From: Desulfobacca acetoxidans DSM 11109
GTDB lineage: Bacteria; Desulfobacterota; Desulfobaccia; Desulfobaccales; Desulfobaccaceae
Direction: 5' to 3'
NCBI RefSeq assembly: GCF_000195295.1
Contig: NC_015388.1
Location: 1,674,001 to 1,738,000, forward strand
Length of the DNA: 64,000 nt
Position numbers and translations under genes: made by a program. Below the pieces are notes generated by a model, which was not told where the DNA came from, searched no databases, and worked only from the letters and a program-made list of their open reading frames with translations. Below, piece after piece: positions 1-7,488 of the stretch. How positions within the stretch are numbered: the first letter of the stretch is position 1; the number at the start of each line of letters is the position of its first letter.

Positions 1-185
1 GCTCCCCGGACCATCTGGTCAGCATGTCGCGGATTGACCCCCAGCCGAACAGCTACGTCCAGACTTTCATCAAATTTGGTATAGGTGGTTCCCAGAGCCT
101 CGGTTACTGCCTCTGAAAAATTATATTTGCGGGTTCTATCCACCTTTTCCCGCATGGCTGTATATTTCTTGCCTCTTTTCGCCAT
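1..185 (-). CDS. rplA: 50S ribosomal protein L1, N-terminal part
   Basis: The reverse strand reads MAKRGKKYTAMREKVDRT and continues open to the window edge, so only the first 61 residues are present. The sequence fits the start of L1, which builds the L1 stalk of the large ribosomal subunit and binds 23S rRNA. It lies 31 bp downstream of rplK, the usual rplK-rplA order, so the two are very probably co-transcribed. In many bacteria L1 also represses its own operon by binding the mRNA leader; I did not look for that site in detail here. Identity is secure from sequence and position; the rest of the gene lies outside the window. Confidence 0.93.
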   Translation of the reverse strand, partial: MAKRGKKYTAMREKVDRTRKYNFSEAVTEALGTTYTKFDESLDVAVRLGVNPRHADQMVRG

Positions 186-216
186 GTCGCGCCACCTTTC
201 TCTCAGGGTGAGATGC

Positions 217-639
217 TTAAACGATCTCTATCCCCATACTGCGCGCCGTTCCCATAATGGTCTGTTTGGCCGCTTCGACATCTACGGTATTTAAATCAGG
301 CAACTTGAGCCGGGCAATCTCTTCTACCTGGTCCATGGTTACCTGCCCGATATTTCCCCGTCCGGCTTCTTTGGCGCCTTTGGCCAACTGGGCTGCTTTT
401 TTAAGCAGAACCGAGGCCGGCGGTGTTTTGGTAACGAAGTTGAAGGACCGATCAGCAAAAACGGTTATCAGAACTGGAATAACCATGCCTTCCTGACCTT
501 GGGTGCGGGCGTTATAACTTTTTACAAACTCCATGATGTTGACGCCATGCTGCCCTAAAGCGGGTCCAACTGGGGGTGAGGGATTTGCCTGTCCGGCGGG
601 CAACTGCAGTTTTATCTGCGCAATTACCTTTTTTGCCAT
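217..639 (-). CDS. rplK: 50S ribosomal protein L11
   Basis: This 140-residue protein has the usual L11 length and carries the family landmarks [20 protein letters not shown] near residues 12-31 and a C-terminal RNA-binding domain ending in [12 protein letters not shown]11 binds the GTPase-associated region of 23S rRNA and is needed for the RelA stringent response. The start ATG is preceded by an AAGGAGTT ribosome binding site. It sits between nusG and rplA, the standard arrangement. Confidence 0.98.
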   Translation of the reverse strand: MAKKVIAQIKLQLPAGQANPSPPVGPALGQHGVNIMEFVKSYNARTQGQEGMVIPVLITVFADRSFNFVTKTPPASVLLKKAAQLAKGAKEAGRGNIGQVTMDQVEEIARLKLPDLNTVDVEAAKQTIMGTARSMGIEIV

Positions 640-747
640 GATCCTGAACTCCTTAACACAATGTTTTCAGTCCCTCCGTAGCTGGATCCGTTCGGGCCGA
701 TATCCAACCACTGCCTAGCCATTGCCTCAATATCTCCCAATAGTTTG

Positions 748-780
748 CCCTCTCCTCAAGGGGAGAGGGTCGGGTGAGGA
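748..780. repeat. Hairpin repeat between nusG and rplK
   Basis: CCCTCTCC (748-755) and GGAGAGGG (762-769) form an 8-bp stem with a short loop, followed by TCGGGTGAGGA. This form of hairpin (CCCTCTCC..GGAGAGGG..GTGAGG) occurs between genes in many bacteria. There is no T-run, so it is not a classic terminator; it may modulate nusG-rplK transcript stability. Confidence 0.6.
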
Positions 781-809
781 ATAAGCAGACCTTTCGGCAA
801 CAGCTACAG

Positions 810-1340
810 CTAAGTTTTTTCCACTTGGGAGAATTCAAGCTCTACCGGAGTGGGACGTCCGAATACACTGATCATCACGCGCACCCGGCCCTTTTCCCCT
901 TTAACCTCATCTACCACGCCATTAAAGTTGGTAAAAGGCCCATCGATTACCCGGACCTTGTCGCCTAACTCAAACTTAATCTTTGGTTTAGGCTTGAGTG
1001 CTCCCTCTTTAATCTGGTTGATGACCTTTTCCGCTTCAGCATCGGGAATGACCGCCGGTTCCATCCGGCCTCCGATAAAGCCGGTTACTTTAGGTGTATC
1101 TTGCACCAGGTGCCAGGTGTCGTCATTCAGTTCCATTCTGACCAGCACATACCCCGGATAAAACTTGCGGTGCGAAATGCGCCGCTGTCCTTTGATCATC
1201 TCCTCTACCTGTTCGGTCGGGACCAGAACCTGGGTGATGAGGTCTTGCATACCGCGACTGCGGGCGCGCTCTTCCAAGGCATCTTTAACTTTCTTTTCAA
1301 ATCCGGAATACGTATGCACGACGTACCATTTTTGAGCCAA
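810..1340 (-). CDS. nusG: Transcription termination/antitermination factor NusG
   Basis: NusG binds RNA polymerase through its N-terminal NGN domain and Rho or S10 through its C-terminal KOW domain. The N-terminal WYVVHTYSGFEKKV is typical of NGN, and the KOW segment GDKVRVIDGPFTNFNGVV is clear. I chose the TTG at 1338-1340 because it gives the family-typical LAQKWYVV start and has AAAGGGGGCG just upstream. A GTG at 1361 that overlaps the secE stop (GTGA) would add seven residues and cannot be excluded. Product length is 176 residues, normal for the family. Neighbours secE and rplK are as expected. Confidence 0.97.
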   Translation of the reverse strand: MAQKWYVVHTYSGFEKKVKDALEERARSRGMQDLITQVLVPTEQVEEMIKGQRRISHRKFYPGYVLVRMELNDDTWHLVQDTPKVTGFIGGRMEPAVIPDAEAEKVINQIKEGALKPKPKIKFELGDKVRVIDGPFTNFNGVVDEVKGEKGRVRVMISVFGRPTPVELEFSQVEKT

Positions 1341-1357
1341 AAGACGCCCCCTTTGTA

Positions 1358-1690
1358 TCACCCGATAATGTACTTAACCAGTCGGGAAAGGCCCAAGTCT
1401 ACGATTCCTAAATAGAAAGAGACCAGAAAGACTAAAACAATGACGACCGCCGTTGCTCCCAGGGTTTCCTTCTGTCCGGGCCAGGTAACCTTTTTCAGCT
1501 CTACCCAGGCCTCCTGGATGAACTGTTTGGTGCGAACCCAATAGTCTCCAATCGCCGGCCAAGTAAAGGTCTTACTCTTTTTGGGTTTGATTTTGACCAA
1601 TTGACCTTTGCCAGGTTTTTTGGTCAACTCTTTGGCGATCACATCTTGGCCTTTTTCTCCGGCTTTTTCTTTAATTTTTATCTTTTTCAT
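1358..1690 (-). CDS. secE: Preprotein translocase subunit SecE
   Basis: A 110-residue protein with a lysine-rich N-terminal extension, the conserved amphipathic segment EAWVELKKVTWPGQKET, and one C-terminal membrane helix (about residues 80-102). SecE clamps the SecY channel of the general secretion machinery in the inner membrane. The single-helix form is usual outside gamma-proteobacteria. I chose the ATG at 1690 over the TTG two codons upstream. It lies directly before nusG, the near-universal bacterial order. Confidence 0.95.
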   Translation of the reverse strand: MKKIKIKEKAGEKGQDVIAKELTKKPGKGQLVKIKPKKSKTFTWPAIGDYWVRTKQFIQEAWVELKKVTWPGQKETLGATAVVIVLVFLVSFYLGIVDLGLSRLVKYIIG

Positions 1691-1960
1691 CGGCAATCGC
1701 CTGGTTATCTCTCCGGCTGGAAGTACGTTCCTGCTATCTAGCTTCTTGTAATGAAATATAATTATTACTCAAAACGCCGCCTCACCCCATTCTTACCCCC
1801 CGATAGGCTCATAGATGCTCCGTTGCCGCAAAAATAGGCTGACACTGGGTTTCCCAATAGGTGCCACCGGAAAGAGTCATCAAATTGACCGCTGACTGGG
1901 GAGGGGACGAGTTTGACTCACCTTTAAAGAGAACTATTTTGACGAGCAACCATACAAAAT

Positions 1961-2037
1961 TGGCAGGCCAGGAGGGATTCGAACCCCCATCACCCGGATT
2001 TGGAGTCCGGTGCTCTAGCCGTTGGAGCTACTGGCCT
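1961..2037 (-). tRNA. tRNA-Trp (anticodon CCA)
   Basis: The reverse strand folds as a tRNA: acceptor AGGCCAG pairs with CTGGCCT, the T-loop is GGTTCGAATCC, and the anticodon loop is CTCCAAA. The CCA end is encoded. It lies between secE and rpmG, a place where many bacteria carry trpT. Confidence 0.96.
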
Positions 2038-2048
2038 GCATATCGGCT

Positions 2049-2198
2049 TTACTTAGTTTCCCGATGGGATGTATGCGCCCGACAAGAAGGACAGAATTTC
2101 TTCAATTCCAGTCTATCTGGTTTGCGACGTTTGTTCTTGGTGGTCGTATAATTCCGGCGTTTACACTCGGTACAGGCTAATATTATAATATCGCGCAT
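2049..2198 (-). CDS. rpmG: 50S ribosomal protein L33
   Basis: A 49-residue ORF beginning [19 protein letters not shown] and ending in AHTSHRETK. The two pairs CTEC and CPSC form the zinc ribbon of the cysteine-containing L33 type. It sits between tuf and tRNA-Trp/secE, a standard location. L33 is a small large-subunit protein near the E site. A second, cysteine-free paralogue may exist elsewhere in the genome but is not in this window. Confidence 0.95.
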   Translation of the reverse strand: MRDIIILACTECKRRNYTTTKNKRRKPDRLELKKFCPSCRAHTSHRETK

Positions 2199-2242
2199 AA
2201 TTTATCAAAATGTCAATTTTGGGTTATTAGTTTCTGTGTACT

Positions 2243-2255
2243 GAGGCGAAGCCTC
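2243..2255. repeat. Small hairpin after tuf
   Basis: GAGGC-GAA-GCCTC lies a few bases beyond the tuf stop codon. The stem is only 5 bp and no T-run follows on either strand, so it is more likely an mRNA processing or stability hairpin in the tuf-rpmG transcript than a terminator. Confidence 0.4.
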
Positions 2256-2262
2256 CTACAGG

Positions 2263-3456
2263 TTATTCAACGATTTCGGTAACGACGCCGGCGCCGACGG
2301 TGCGGCCGCCTTCCCGGATGGCGAAACGCAGTTCTTTTTCGAGTGCCACCGGAGTGATGAGGTGTACTTCGATGGCGACGTTGTCCCCCGGCATCACCAT
2401 CTCCACTCCTTCCGGCAGGGTAACGACACCGGTGACGTCGGTAGTGCGCAGGTAGAATTGGGGCCGGTAGCCGCTGAAGAAGGGGGTGTGACGCCCGCCT
2501 TCCTCTTTATTGAGGACGTAGACCTCGGCCTTGAACTTGGTGTGGGGGGTGATCGAACCCGGCTTGGCTACTACCTGGCCGCGCTCCACCTCATCTTTCT
2601 TGGTGCCGCGCAGCAGGATGCCGATATTATCGCCCGCCTGTCCCTGGTCCAGGATCTTGCGGAACATCTCCACCCCGGTGCAAACGGTCTTGAAGGTGGG
2701 GCCGAACCCGACGATCTCGACTTCCTCCTGGACCTTGATGATGCCCCGCTCCACCCGGCCGGTGACGACGGTACCCCGTCCCGAGATAGAGAAGACGTCT
2801 TCGATGGGCATCAGGAAGGGTTTGTCGACATCCCGGACCGGCTCGGGGATATAGCCATCTACCGCCTTCATCAGCTCGAAGATGCAGGCCGCCGCCTCGG
2901 ATTTGGGGTCGTCCGATTCCAGCGCCTTCAGGGCCGAACCCTTGACGATCGGGATATCATCCCCCGGAAAATCGTATTTGGAGAGCAACTCTCGCAGTTC
3001 CAGTTCCACCAGTTCGATGAGCTCGGGGTCGTCCACCATGTCCACTTTGTTCAGGAAGACGACGATGTAGGGTACGCCCACCTGCCGGGCCAGCAGGATG
3101 TGCTCCCGGGTCTGGGGCATGGGACCGTCGTCGGCTCCCACCACCAGGATGGCGCCGTCCATCTGGGCCGCTCCGGTGATCATGTTCTTGATATAGTCGG
3201 CGTGCCCCGGACAATCCACATGGGCATAATGGCGATTGTCCGTCTCGTATTCGACGTGGGCCGTGGCAATGGTGATCCCCCGCTCTTTTTCTTCCGGCGC
3301 CTTGTCGATCTGGTCAAAAGGCACGTATTCCGCCATCCCTTTCAACGACAGATGTTTGGTAATCGCCGCCGTCAGCGTTGTCTTGCCATGGTCAATATGC
3401 CCGATCGTACCGATGTTGACGTGGGGCTTCTTCCGCTCAAACTTCTTCTTGGCCAT
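2263..3456 (-). CDS. tuf: Elongation factor Tu
   Basis: EF-Tu delivers aminoacyl-tRNA to the ribosome as a GTPase. The 397-residue product has the P-loop [10 protein letters not shown] near residue 19, DCPGH near 81, NKVDM near 136, and intact domains 2 and 3. Ile replaces the usual Val in GHVDHGKTT, a mild variant. It is encoded between the four-tRNA cluster and rpmG. Its codon choice is noticeably more GC-rich and uniform than the surrounding genes, as expected for a highly expressed gene. Confidence 0.99.
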   Translation of the reverse strand: MAKKKFERKKPHVNIGTIGHIDHGKTTLTAAITKHLSLKGMAEYVPFDQIDKAPEEKERGITIATAHVEYETDNRHYAHVDCPGHADYIKNMITGAAQMDGAILVVGADDGPMPQTREHILLARQVGVPYIVVFLNKVDMVDDPELIELVELELRELLSKYDFPGDDIPIVKGSALKALESDDPKSEAAACIFELMKAVDGYIPEPVRDVDKPFLMPIEDVFSISGRGTVVTGRVERGIIKVQEEVEIVGFGPTFKTVCTGVEMFRKILDQGQAGDNIGILLRGTKKDEVERGQVVAKPGSITPHTKFKAEVYVLNKEEGGRHTPFFSGYRPQFYLRTTDVTGVVTLPEGVEMVMPGDNVAIEVHLITPVALEKELRFAIREGGRTVGAGVVTEIVE

Positions 3457-3532
3457 GATGTCGTCTCCCTCAAGAGATGATGCGGTCCAACAGTTTCCGC
3501 AGGGGATGTATTACAACTTCGCTAATCGGTTA

Positions 3533-3609
3533 TGGAGCCCACGACCGGGATCGAACCGGTGAACCTCTTCCTTACCAAGGAAGTGCTCTACCTACTGAGC
3601 TACGTGGGC
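3533..3609 (-). tRNA. tRNA-Thr (anticodon GGT)
   Basis: Acceptor GCCCACG pairs with CGTGGGC, anticodon loop TTGGTAA, T-arm GGTTCGATCC, encoded CCA. It is the last tRNA before tuf. Confidence 0.96.
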
Positions 3610-3616
3610 ATATTTC

Positions 3617-3693
3617 TGGAGCGGGAAACGGGGCTCGAACCCGCAACCCTCAGCTTGGAAGGCTGATGCTCTAGCCAATTGAGCTATTCCCGC
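3617..3693 (-). tRNA. tRNA-Gly (anticodon TCC)
   Basis: Acceptor GCGGGAA pairs with TTCCCGC, anticodon loop CTTCCAA, T-arm GGTTCGAGCC, encoded CCA. Confidence 0.96.
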
Positions 3694-3709
3694 CTTCTTT
3701 AGCCCTACA

Positions 3710-3794
3710 TGGTGGAGAGGGGAGGATTCGAACCTCCGAAGGCTTCGCCGGCAGATTTACAGTCTGCTCCCTTTGGCCGCTCGGGAACCTCTCC
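3710..3794 (-). tRNA. tRNA-Tyr (anticodon GTA)
   Basis: An 85-nt class II tRNA with a long variable arm (GCCGGCGAAGCCTTC), anticodon loop CTGTAAA, acceptor GGAGAGG pairing with CCTCTCC, and encoded CCA. Confidence 0.96.
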
Positions 3795-3839
3795 ACAAAA
3801 ACTTTGCCACATTCCGGGTGCGGCAAATTATCCTAATCA

Positions 3840-3914
3840 TGGAGCTGGCGATGGGATTCGAACCCGCAACCTGCTGATTACAAATCAGCTGCTCTACCAT
3901 TGAGCTACGCCAGC
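3840..3914 (-). tRNA. tRNA-Thr (anticodon TGT)
   Basis: Acceptor GCTGGCG pairs with CGCCAGC, anticodon loop TTTGTAA, T-arm GGTTCGAATCC, encoded CCA. It is the first gene of the tRNA-tuf transcript. Confidence 0.96.
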
Positions 3915-3972
3915 CTGAGGCTTGCTTGTTTGCGGTGCCAGCTAGACAAAACAACATATACTAGACTATATA

Positions 3973-4001
3973 ATGTTAGTTAAGATTTATGGTTCTGTCA
4001 A
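3973..4001 (-). promoter_or_regulatory. Sigma-70-type promoter for the tRNA-tuf cluster
   Basis: On the reverse strand a perfect -35 box TTGACA (3996-4001) is followed after exactly 17 nt by TAACAT (3973-3978). This is about 60 bp upstream of the first tRNA, with an AT-rich region between. It is the best promoter-like sequence I see in the window. Confidence 0.7.
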
Positions 4002-4158
4002 GAATTTTTTAGAAAGTATGATTGCCGGCTGAAAATATCACCTGGGGGGAAAAAGTCAAACCAATACCTCCAAATACATGAGGCGTTTAATGATCAGAGA
4101 GAATGCGCTCAGTATGGGGGATAGGCTTATGTGAAAAAAGTGGGCAGTGGCCAGGGGG

Positions 4159-4235
4159 TGGTGAGCAGAAGAAGCATTATTGTGAGCAGCTGCCACGGTT
4201 CTGTTTTCATATTTCGTTGTGATTACCAGAACATG
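4159..4235 (-). repeat. Dispersed ~80-bp repeat, copy A
   Basis: The segment GTGAGCAGAAGAAGCATTAT through ACGGTTCTGTTTTCAT to CCAGAACATG matches the reverse complement of 59661-59738 over about 78 bp, with roughly ten differences and small gaps. No ORF is shared, so it is a non-coding element. It lies close to CAGGCT-type repeats, as does the copy at 59.7 kb. Confidence 0.8.
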
Positions 4236-4335
4236 AAAAATTATCTATCTGAAGTATTAATAAGAAATGAGGGTATCCGCCCGGATCGCGAAACTCCCCG
4301 TCAATGGCTTCGCTCCCCGGAGATGGGGCGGCTGA

Positions 4336-4378
4336 CATACAAATCGGCATGTTCTGAGGAACACAACGAAGCATGAAA
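4336..4378 (+). repeat. Dispersed ~80-bp repeat, partial copy B
   Basis: ACATACAAATCGGCATGTTC and the following bases match 59649-59690 in the same orientation. It is also the inverted complement of the end of copy A: CATGTTCTGAGG..GAAGCATGAA against TTCATATTTCG..CAGAACATG. Copies A and B therefore form an inverted pair about 100 bp apart. Confidence 0.7.
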
Positions 4379-4386
4379 GAATGATC

Positions 4387-4411
4387 GGTGGCATAGGCCT
4401 CCTGGCCTGTG
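4387..4411 (-). repeat. CAGGCT-type palindromic repeat
   Basis: GGTGGCATAGGCCTCC followed by TGGCCTGTG is the reverse orientation of the family consensus CACAGGCTnGAAnGCCTGTGCCACC. Confidence 0.65.
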
Positions 4412-4420
4412 TATGGGTAT

Positions 4421-4444
4421 GTAGGCTGGAAAGCCTGCACCACC
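4421..4444 (+). repeat. CAGGCT-type palindromic repeat
   Basis: GTAGGCTGGAAAGCCTGC followed by ACCACC matches the consensus in forward orientation, ten bases after the inverted neighbouring copy. Confidence 0.7.
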
Positions 4445-4716
4445 TGCTTTCAGAGAGGGGGCGAATTGACGTGCATCAAGAAAAATATTGGAAATAATGT
4501 TCTGATTGCGAAAAAATATTTAAGTTTATGAATAATTATTTCGATAAAGTGGAAAAGCCGAATTAACAAAGGAATAGCCTCTATTAAAATATATCTAGTT
4601 AGCGTGAAATTGAATAAAGGTCTTAAAAACAAGAAGAATTTTAAACCGGTAAGGGTGTTGGGAAGCTAAGCGTTGGTTGTGAGGGAATTCGTCCGGTTTT
4701 AGGGAAGTGAGGCGTT

Positions 4717-5016
4717 ATGTCTGATAAGCTACTAGAGGGCGATTTATTATTAAACATCGATCAGGTATCTCGATTGACGGGAGTGAGAAAATCAACTCTG
4801 CGGTATTGGGAAAAATCCTTTGAGGAGTTTCTCAAGCCGGTCCGGACAGAATCGAATCGTCGAGAGTACCGCCTCACAGATGTGGATATGATTCAGACCA
4901 TCAAGCGGTTGATCGAAGAAGAGCATTTAACGAATACCGGCGTCCGGCTGAAGCTAAAGCAGTTTTTAGCGGAGATGAAAAAGAATAACGTCAGGAGACG
5001 TCCTCAGCAGTATTGA
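4717..5016 (+). CDS. MerR-type transcriptional regulator, DNA-binding domain only
   Basis: A 99-residue protein whose first 75 residues form a MerR winged helix-turn-helix: INIDQVSRLTGVRKSTLRYW-like start (residues 13-31), then NRREYRLTDVDMIQTIKRL. It ends shortly after the dimer-helix region begins and has no effector-binding domain, so it is probably constitutive or partner-dependent. The start has AGTGAGGCG just upstream. Its 3' end overlaps the convergent lutA-like gene by 13 bp. The target is unknown. Single-domain MerR proteins of this type are common in deltaproteobacteria, so I make no functional claim beyond DNA binding. Confidence 0.85.
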   Translation: MSDKLLEGDLLLNIDQVSRLTGVRKSTLRYWEKSFEEFLKPVRTESNRREYRLTDVDMIQTIKRLIEEEHLTNTGVRLKLKQFLAEMKKNNVRRRPQQY

Positions 5017-5726
5017 AGCGTTTGGAGAAGCAATTCACTCAGATGGTACAGGGGCCAGGTGAGACCTCGGGCTTGTAGCAGACCCTGTAAATGGAGGAGG
5101 CAGCCGACGTCGGGAGAGACCAGGGCTTCAGCGCCGGTTGATCTCGCCGCGGTTAGATAGTTGAGGCCGATTGCCTGAGATAATTCAGGGCGTTTGACTG
5201 AGAAGAGGCCTCCAAAGCCGCAGCAGGCATAGGAAGAGGGCATTTCGAGTAATTCTAATTGGGAAACGGTGGAAAGTATATGCCGCATTTTCGGCAGGCT
5301 GCCAAGTTGCCTGGCGGCGCAGGATTGATGCAGTAAAACCTTACCGGGGAAGTTCAGGGAATATGGTAGAGGAAGAATAGAAAACAGCCATTCGCTGAAT
5401 TCCAGTACCAAAGGCTGGAGTTGTTGAAGATGATCGGCGTCGTGGGGTGTTTCGATGAGAGAGGGGTAATGACAGCGAACGGTAAGGACGCAGGAGGCAC
5501 TGGGGCAGATGATGGCCTCGGTGCGGTTAAACACCGTAAAAAAATGGCGCATCAGACGGCGGGCGGAGGTCCAATCGCCAGCGTTATAGGCAAATTGCCC
5601 ACAGCAGGTTTGGGTAGCAGGGTAGGTCCAGGCGATGCCCAGGTAATCCAGGAGTTGGCAGAGGGCCCGGGCTACCTGTGGAGTGTATTGATCGACATAA
5701 CAGGGGATAAAGAGTTGAACCGCCAT
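5004..5726 (-). CDS. Cysteine-rich CCG-domain oxidoreductase subunit, LutA/GlpC-like
   Basis: A 240-residue protein with two copies of the cysteine-rich CCG module: CCGQFAYNAG near residue 41 and CCGFGGLFSV near 167, plus HQSCAARQLG near 134. Such domains coordinate a noncubane or 4Fe-4S cluster in heterodisulfide reductase subunit B and in LutA/YkgE, which helps oxidise lactate. Full-length LutA is about this size. No lutB or lutC is adjacent, which is unusual. It lies 40 bp downstream of cdaR on the same strand and may be its last operon member. Specific substrate unknown. Confidence 0.8.
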   Translation of the reverse strand: MAVQLFIPCYVDQYTPQVARALCQLLDYLGIAWTYPATQTCCGQFAYNAGDWTSARRLMRHFFTVFNRTEAIICPSASCVLTVRCHYPSLIETPHDADHLQQLQPLVLEFSEWLFSILPLPYSLNFPGKVLLHQSCAARQLGSLPKMRHILSTVSQLELLEMPSSYACCGFGGLFSVKRPELSQAIGLNYLTAARSTGAEALVSPDVGCLLHLQGLLQARGLTWPLYHLSELLLQTLQYC

Positions 5727-5766
5727 AAGTGATAGCCAGTAGTTGTAATGTTTCTGGAGCGGGGTT

Positions 5767-6696
5767 TCAAGGAGATTTGGCTCGCCTCAGATTGACTTTG
5801 ATTTTCCCCGGTGCGACCTTCAAGACCTCAAGTCCATCGGATACTTCAACCGCTACCCGTACTTCGTACCTCCCAGGCTTCAAATTCTTTAAAGAGACTT
5901 TAGCGCTTATGTCCTCCGGGCGGAGATGTTCCAGGTTGGTGGAAGGTCCGCGCACCGTGACAGCAACCTTGGAAGGGGAGAGGTGCGCCGTCCCACTATC
6001 CTGTACAGGTAGGACGTTGATATTGACAAAGGTCTTGGTTTGGAGTTTAGGCCGGATAGTAATTTTCACCACCAGGGGTTCGTTTTCCAGATACGTTATG
6101 GAGAGGTTTTTAAAATCCAGTTCAACGTCTTTGACTATGGAGGAACTTAAGTTATTGATATCGATTGGGATGGTGTTGATAAACTTAAGTTGATTGAGGT
6201 CGCGTTTCGGTCCCCTGATGAGTACTTGTTTTGGTGTCAGGATGACTTCACCCACTTCAAAGCCGGGTGCCGGTGAGCCCTTAATGACCGGCTGCACGTC
6301 CAATTGGCGGGTCAAAGCCTGGTCCAAGGTGATTGACAGGGCGTTGGGCCGGATGCGGGTGACAACCACGCCGCGCGGGAAATTCAGACTGCTGGGGGGC
6401 AGGGGGATAGTATGGCTACCGGTTTTGGCACCGGAAAGGTCAATTTTTTTGTGCAGTTTTTCGTTCGTTAATTCTCGGATAACGCTGCGCGGACCTTGCA
6501 CCCGCACTTCCAGGAGGGTGGGGATTTCATTGGTAACGATAAGATTCCTGGGGATATTGGTAAGTTCCAGGGCCAGTTGTAACGTGGTCTCGGTGCGTTC
6601 CTCCGATCCGACGGCGAACCAGGCGATTAGTGCCAGGAGTAGGGCCAGGAATTTAAGGCCTTTATTTTTTTTCAAAGAGGCGAGATATTTTTTCAT
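5767..6696 (-). CDS. cdaR: YbbR-domain protein, CdaA regulator
   Basis: One N-terminal membrane helix (GLKFLALLLALIAWFAVGSE) is followed by about three YbbR-like beta repeats exposed outside the membrane, for example VTNEIPTLLEVRVQGPRSVI and KAGSHTIPL-type segments. In Firmicutes CdaR binds and tunes the diadenylate cyclase CdaA, encoded just upstream here with overlapping reading frames. I chose the ATG at 6696, giving a 35-bp overlap with cdaA; an ATG at 6738 would add 14 residues and a 77-bp overlap. The final residues are basic. Function by family and context is well supported; regulation of this CdaA is inferred. Confidence 0.88.
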   Translation of the reverse strand: MKKYLASLKKNKGLKFLALLLALIAWFAVGSEERTETTLQLALELTNIPRNLIVTNEIPTLLEVRVQGPRSVIRELTNEKLHKKIDLSGAKTGSHTIPLPPSSLNFPRGVVVTRIRPNALSITLDQALTRQLDVQPVIKGSPAPGFEVGEVILTPKQVLIRGPKRDLNQLKFINTIPIDINNLSSSIVKDVELDFKNLSITYLENEPLVVKITIRPKLQTKTFVNINVLPVQDSGTAHLSPSKVAVTVRGPSTNLEHLRPEDISAKVSLKNLKPGRYEVRVAVEVSDGLEVLKVAPGKIKVNLRRAKSP

Positions 6697-7465
6697 ACCA
6701 GCCTGTATTTGTTGATTCGTTCTTGGTAAAGATTTCATTGAGATTGTGGAGCAGTTGGGTGCGGCTGAGATTCATGGTTAGCCGGCCTTCCTGGGCCAGA
6801 GATACCTGTCCCCTTTCTTCCGAGATGATGATGGCGATAGCATCCGAATGTTCAGTGACACCGAGACCGGCGCGATGCCTGGTGCCCAAGGCTTTGTCAA
6901 GATCAGGTCTGTTACTGAGGGGCAAAACACAACCGGCGGCCAGAATCTGATCTCCGGAGATGATGACGGCGCCGTCATGGGTCGGGCTGTTGGGCCAGAA
7001 CAGGGTGAGTAAAAGCTCGCAGCTGACTGTGGCATCCAACCGGATGCCCCCTTCTATGATATCGCGAAGTTTACCCTGGCGTTTCAAGACGAAGAGACCG
7101 CCGATCTTTTGTTTGGCGAGGCTATCAGTAGCGTTGGCAATTTCCTCTAAAATTTTGGGTTCGGAATAACCGGCGGGAAAAATAGCCCGGCGCCCGACTC
7201 GGCTCAACATGCGGCGGATGTCGGACTGAAATAAGATGATCGCAATCAACAGGAGGCTTTTGACAAAGCTTTCCAAGATCCACTCGAGGGTGAAAAAATC
7301 CAAACGCCGGGCGCCCCAATAAGCAAGGAGCAGGATGAGGATGCCGGCAAGGATCTGAATGCCCTGGGTACCGCGCAGGAGGAGTAAAAGCTGGTAAATG
7401 AGGATGGCAGTCAGGATGATATCAATAACATCTTGCCAGCGGATGTTTAATATATCGGTGATCAT
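6662..7465 (-). CDS. cdaA: Membrane diadenylate cyclase CdaA
   Basis: CdaA condenses two ATP into the second messenger c-di-AMP. The 267-residue protein has three N-terminal membrane helices (about residues 10-75) and a DisA_N cyclase domain. The domain holds the catalytic THDGAVII near residue 172 and LGTRHRAGLG near 205, so the DGA and RHR signatures are intact. The folP-cdaA-cdaR order is a conserved context. No c-di-AMP phosphodiesterase is in this window. Gram-negative c-di-AMP synthesis is best known from deltaproteobacteria and a few other groups, which fits the rest of the window. Confidence 0.95.
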   Translation of the reverse strand: MITDILNIRWQDVIDIILTAILIYQLLLLLRGTQGIQILAGILILLLAYWGARRLDFFTLEWILESFVKSLLLIAIILFQSDIRRMLSRVGRRAIFPAGYSEPKILEEIANATDSLAKQKIGGLFVLKRQGKLRDIIEGGIRLDATVSCELLLTLFWPNSPTHDGAVIISGDQILAAGCVLPLSNRPDLDKALGTRHRAGLGVTEHSDAIAIIISEERGQVSLAQEGRLTMNLSRTQLLHNLNEIFTKNESTNTGWYEKISRLFEKK

Positions 7466-7488
7466 AGGACGTTGGCGGCGCGGGGCAG

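Larger units (their letters stand above)
4002..4716. other. Gene-free, repeat-rich interval
   Basis: No convincing gene lies between the tRNA promoter and the MerR gene. The left half (about 4130-4445) is packed with repeat copies listed separately. The right half (4445-4716) is AT-rich, without visible coding character, and contains the likely leader of the MerR gene. Confidence 0.7.

Noticed and set aside
2362-3480. A 372-codon open frame on the strand opposite tuf
   Set aside because: It is a mirror frame caused by the regular, GC-rich codon use of tuf. It has low complexity and no ribosome binding site or family.
3533-3914. The tRNA cluster as attachment site for the phage-like module
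   Set aside because: The module begins 8 kb away, no tRNA fragment is seen at its right border, and there is no integrase.
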